DNA from: Streptomyces showdoensis
Lineage (GTDB): Bacteria; Actinomycetota; Actinomycetes; Streptomycetales; Streptomycetaceae
Assembly: GCF_039535475.1 (NCBI RefSeq)
Contig: NZ_BAAAXG010000002.1
Span: 248,001-312,000 of the forward strand
DNA: 64,000 nt
Reading direction: 5' to 3'
Within the stretch, counting starts at the first letter, position 1. The number at the start of each line of letters is the position of its first letter. The notes beneath the pieces were generated by a model that worked only from the letters and a program-made list of their open reading frames with translations, was not told where the DNA came from and made no database searches. Below are positions 62,021 through 64,000 of this stretch, one piece after another. Both the position numbers and the translations under genes were made by a program.

Positions 62021-63208
62021 TCAGGCCTCGCCGCCCAGCCACAGGTCGGGGCCGAAGACCTCGTAGTGGACCGCCGCCGGGGCCACCCCGCGGGCGAGCA
62101 GGTCGCCGCGCACCGCGCGCATGAAGGGCAGCGGGCCGCAGAGGTAGGCGGTGAGGTCCGTCGGCAGGTCGAGTTCCGCGATCCGGGCCCGGCCGCGCCC
62201 GGCGTCGGCGGCGCCCGGTTCCTCGTACCAGAGGTGCAGCGAGCCCTGCGGCAGCGCGTCGACCAGGCGGCGCAGCTCCTCGCGGTGTGCGTGGCTCTCG
62301 GGGGAGCGGTCGGCGTGGACGACGGTCACCGGGCGGTTCGAGCCGGTGGCCGCGAGGTGGTCGAGCATCGCCAGCATGGGCGTCGAGCCGATGCCGGCGG
62401 AGGCGAGCAGCAGCGGACCCTCGCCCTCGGGGAGGACGAGGTCGCCGAACGGCGCCGAGACGGTGAGCCGGTCGCCGACGGCCGCGTGCGCGTGCAGCCA
62501 GGACGAGACCTCGCCGGCCGGGTCGCCGTCGACCCGCTTGACGGTGATGCGCCATTCGGGTCGGCCGGGCGCGGCGGAGAGGCTGTACTGGCGGATCTGC
62601 CGGGCGCCGTCGGGGAGCGTGACCTGGACGCTGACGTACTGGCCGGGGCGGAACGCGCCGGCCGGCCGGCCGTCGACGTGGCGCAGCACGAAGGAGGCGG
62701 TGTCGGGGGTCTCGGTGCGCCGTTCGGCGATCTCCATCGGCTGCCACACCTGCCCCTCCGCGACGCCCTGCTCCTGGTAGAGCCGGGCCTCGATGGCGAT
62801 GAGGGCGTTGGCCATCAGCCAGTACACCTCGTCCCAGGCGCGGGCGACCTCGGGCGTCACGGCCTCGCCGAGCACGGCGGCGATCGCGGCGAAGAGGTGC
62901 TCGTGGACCACCTTGTACTGCGCGGAGGTGACGCCGAGCGAGGCGTGCTTGTGGGCGATCCGGGAGAGCATCACGTCGGGGCGGGCCCCGGGCTGCTCCA
63001 GCAGCGCCCCGGCGAAGGCGGCTATGGAGCCGGCCAGGGCCTTGCGCTGGTCGCCGGTGGCCTGGTTGCCGCGGTTGAAGAGGTCCCGCAGCAGCTCGGG
63101 GTGGGCGGCGAAGAGCCCCGCGTAGAACCGTTCGGTGATCTCGTCGAGCGCCCCGCCGACGGCGGGGAGGGTGGCGCGGACGACCGGGGTGGCCTGCTCG
63201 GACAGCAT
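62021..63208 (-). CDS. hmp: Flavohemoglobin, nitric oxide dioxygenase
   Basis: 395 residues. Globin domain (1-about 135) with the proximal heme His in IAHKHASLGV (His85-87 region), then a ferredoxin-reductase-like module: FAD-binding RQYSLSAAPG (about 195), and NAD-binding LLASAGIGSTPMLAML (about 265) with the C-terminal HYEVFGPD. It oxidises nitric oxide to nitrate with O2 and NAD(P)H. GGAG is five bases before the ATG. A 23-base NsrR-type site is centred 23 bases upstream, and nsrR is the next gene upstream on the same strand. Confidence 0.95.
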   Translation of the reverse strand: MLSEQATPVVRATLPAVGGALDEITERFYAGLFAAHPELLRDLFNRGNQATGDQRKALAGSIAAFAGALLEQPGARPDVMLSRIAHKHASLGVTSAQYKVVHEHLFAAIAAVLGEAVTPEVARAWDEVYWLMANALIAIEARLYQEQGVAEGQVWQPMEIAERRTETPDTASFVLRHVDGRPAGAFRPGQYVSVQVTLPDGARQIRQYSLSAAPGRPEWRITVKRVDGDPAGEVSSWLHAHAAVGDRLTVSAPFGDLVLPEGEGPLLLASAGIGSTPMLAMLDHLAATGSNRPVTVVHADRSPESHAHREELRRLVDALPQGSLHLWYEEPGAADAGRGRARIAELDLPTDLTAYLCGPLPFMRAVRGDLLARGVAPAAVHYEVFGPDLWLGGEA

Positions 63209-63219
63209 GGCGGCTCCAT

Positions 63220-63242
63220 AAGTGGTAGATGATCTACGTATT
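63220..63242. promoter_or_regulatory. NsrR box upstream of hmp
   Basis: A 11-1-11 site: AAGTGGTAGAT (63220-63230), G, ATCTACGTATT (63232-63242). The core GTAGAT-G-ATCTAC is a perfect palindrome and the ends are AA and TT, as in described Streptomyces NsrR sites. It lies 12 to 34 bases before the hmp ATG. Confidence 0.8.
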
Positions 63243-63292
63243 TAAAGAGGTGTGGAAGCCCCGCGGGTGCGCGGGGGAGTGGCGGGGCTCGG

Positions 63293-63739
63293 TCAGTCGG
63301 TGCGGCGGCCCGCGGACAGGGCGACGAGCACCGGGCCGGTGGGGGACTCGACCAGCTCCGCGACGGTCAGCGGATCGAGGGTGCGGTAGAAGGCCTCCTG
63401 TGCCTCCCGCAGTGCGCCGCGCAGCCGGCAGGCCGTACGCAGCGGACACGGAGGATCGCCCTCACAGGCGACGACCTCCTCCTCGCCCTCCAGGGTCCGG
63501 GCCAGCCAGCCCACCGAGGAACGCCGGCCGAGCTCGGTCAGCGTCAGCCCGCCGCCCCGGCCGCGCCGCGCCTCGACCACGCCGAGGTGCTGGAGGCGCG
63601 TGACCACCTTCGCCATGTGGGCGTGGGGGACGGCCATGGACTCCGCCACCTCCCGTGTGGTGGGGGAGTCGTCCTGCCCGGAGACCGCCAGGCGCATCAC
63701 GGCTCGCAGCGCCAGGTCGGTGAATTTCGTCAACCGCAC
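63293..63739 (-). CDS. nsrR: Nitric oxide-sensing Rrf2-family repressor
   Basis: 148 residues. Winged helix TTREVAESMAVPHAHMAKVV and the wing GGGLTL; the iron-sulfur cluster ligands are Cys92, Cys98 and Cys104 (CEGDPPCPLRTAC) with Asp8 in MRLTKFTDLALR, the same set as known for S. coelicolor NsrR (three Cys plus an Asp on a [4Fe-4S]). NO destroys the cluster and releases hmp. The gene is 84 bases upstream of hmp with NsrR boxes before both, so it should repress itself too. Confidence 0.94.
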   Translation of the reverse strand: MRLTKFTDLALRAVMRLAVSGQDDSPTTREVAESMAVPHAHMAKVVTRLQHLGVVEARRGRGGGLTLTELGRRSSVGWLARTLEGEEEVVACEGDPPCPLRTACRLRGALREAQEAFYRTLDPLTVAELVESPTGPVLVALSAGRRTD

Positions 63740-63754
63740 GGAACGACCGTATCA

Positions 63755-63777
63755 AAGGCGTATCTGGCATGCGTATT
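63755..63777. promoter_or_regulatory. Second NsrR-like box, upstream of nsrR
   Basis: AAGGCGTATCT (63755-63765), G, GCATGCGTATT (63767-63777): again 11-1-11 with AA and TT ends. The right half, read on the other strand, begins AATACG exactly like one half of the hmp box. It lies 16 to 38 bases before the nsrR ATG and overlaps the stop codon of the next gene. Confidence 0.65.
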
Positions 63778-64000
63778 AAGGGTCGGGTTCTCCGTGCCGC
63801 CGCTTGTGGTGCCGCCACAGCCACCAGCCGCCGACCGCCATCGACCCCGTGAACAGCGTGATGCCCAGGACCGGCCACTGCCGGTCGGCGATCCGGGCGT
63901 CCGTGAGCGCGACCACCGTGAGCGCCACCAGGGGGACGAGCAGGGACAGCACGGCCCGCAGTGAGGCGACCACCATCGCCGGGTCGAGCCGCCCGGAACG
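63776..64000 (-). CDS. Small two-helix membrane protein, 5' end probably outside window
   Basis: ATG 63976 would give 66 residues with two transmembrane helices (LRAVLSLLVPLVALTVVALT and LGITLFTGSMAVGGWWLW) and a basic WRHHKRRHGEPDP tail. The frame remains open to the window edge, so the true start may lie beyond 64000. No family recognised. Confidence 0.55.
   Translation of the reverse strand, partial: RSGRLDPAMVVASLRAVLSLLVPLVALTVVALTDARIADRQWPVLGITLFTGSMAVGGWWLWRHHKRRHGEPDP

Noticed and set aside
1..64000. tRNA, rRNA, prophage or integrative element
   Set aside because: No tRNA T-arm motifs, integrase, phage structural genes or attachment-site duplications were seen.

Overview
The window is about 64 kb of very GC-rich DNA (third codon positions are almost always G or C) with short divergent or convergent operons. 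It carries Streptomyces hallmarks: a CvnABCD conservon, several SpoIIE/PP2C phosphatases, secreted proteases with lectin or fibronectin modules, an I36 protease inhibitor, a DUF6397-like protein and NsrR/Hmp. I read it as a Streptomyces or close-relative chromosome, probably an accessory-rich arm or sub-arm. No tRNA, rRNA, CRISPR array or prophage was seen.

Layout. 0-6.2 kb: the 3' end of a membrane protein, an AT-rich gap, a secreted zinc protease, a YtkA-like secreted protein, a family 1 glycosyltransferase and an unknown protein, closed by a strong bidirectional terminator. 6.3-11.8 kb: a four-gene oligopeptide/nickel-type ABC importer operon on the minus strand. 12-17.3 kb: two SpoIIE-type phosphatases and an XRE-TPR regulator. 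17.4-20.5 kb: an M64 peptidase, a DHFR-like reductase and an exported cyclophilin. 20.6-27.6 kb: a signalling and stress block with a MASE1 sensor and separate phosphatase, YihY, a cardiolipin-synthase-like PLD, a DksA-type zinc finger, MscS, and a decayed hemerythrin gene. 27.8-32 kb: an ExaC-type aldehyde dehydrogenase with its GAF regulator, then folD under a ZTP riboswitch. 33-39.5 kb: a SWIM/SNF2 pair, a fatty acid desaturase and a MOSC protein. 39.7-47.3 kb: secreted PLD, RpiR regulator, tannase-like esterase, unknowns, a toxin-type deaminase and a methyltransferase. 47.5-54.6 kb: an MHYT sensor, the conservon, an extra roadblock protein and a DUF6397-like protein. 54.8-64 kb: an ATP-dependent DNA ligase, an IS110 scar that beheaded a gene, a DUF6328-like membrane protein, a polysaccharide deacetylase, a likely structured small RNA, a lipoprotein plus I36 inhibitor pair, an actin-fold protein, and the nitric-oxide module hmp-nsrR.

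How the parts work together. The clearest regulatory logic is at folD, where the conserved CCTGGGC of the ZTP aptamer is exactly complementary to a GCCCAGG overlapping the ribosome binding site. At hmp/nsrR, two 11-1-11 AA...TT sites sit directly upstream of each gene. The conservon is a compact overlapping operon with a second CvnB-like gene just downstream. Four genes (hemerythrin, SWIM protein, RpiR regulator, the unknown at 45 kb) appear frame-broken between 27 and 45 kb. The hemerythrin lesion is clearly real decay; the other three are single-base changes, two in homopolymer runs, and may be sequence errors.
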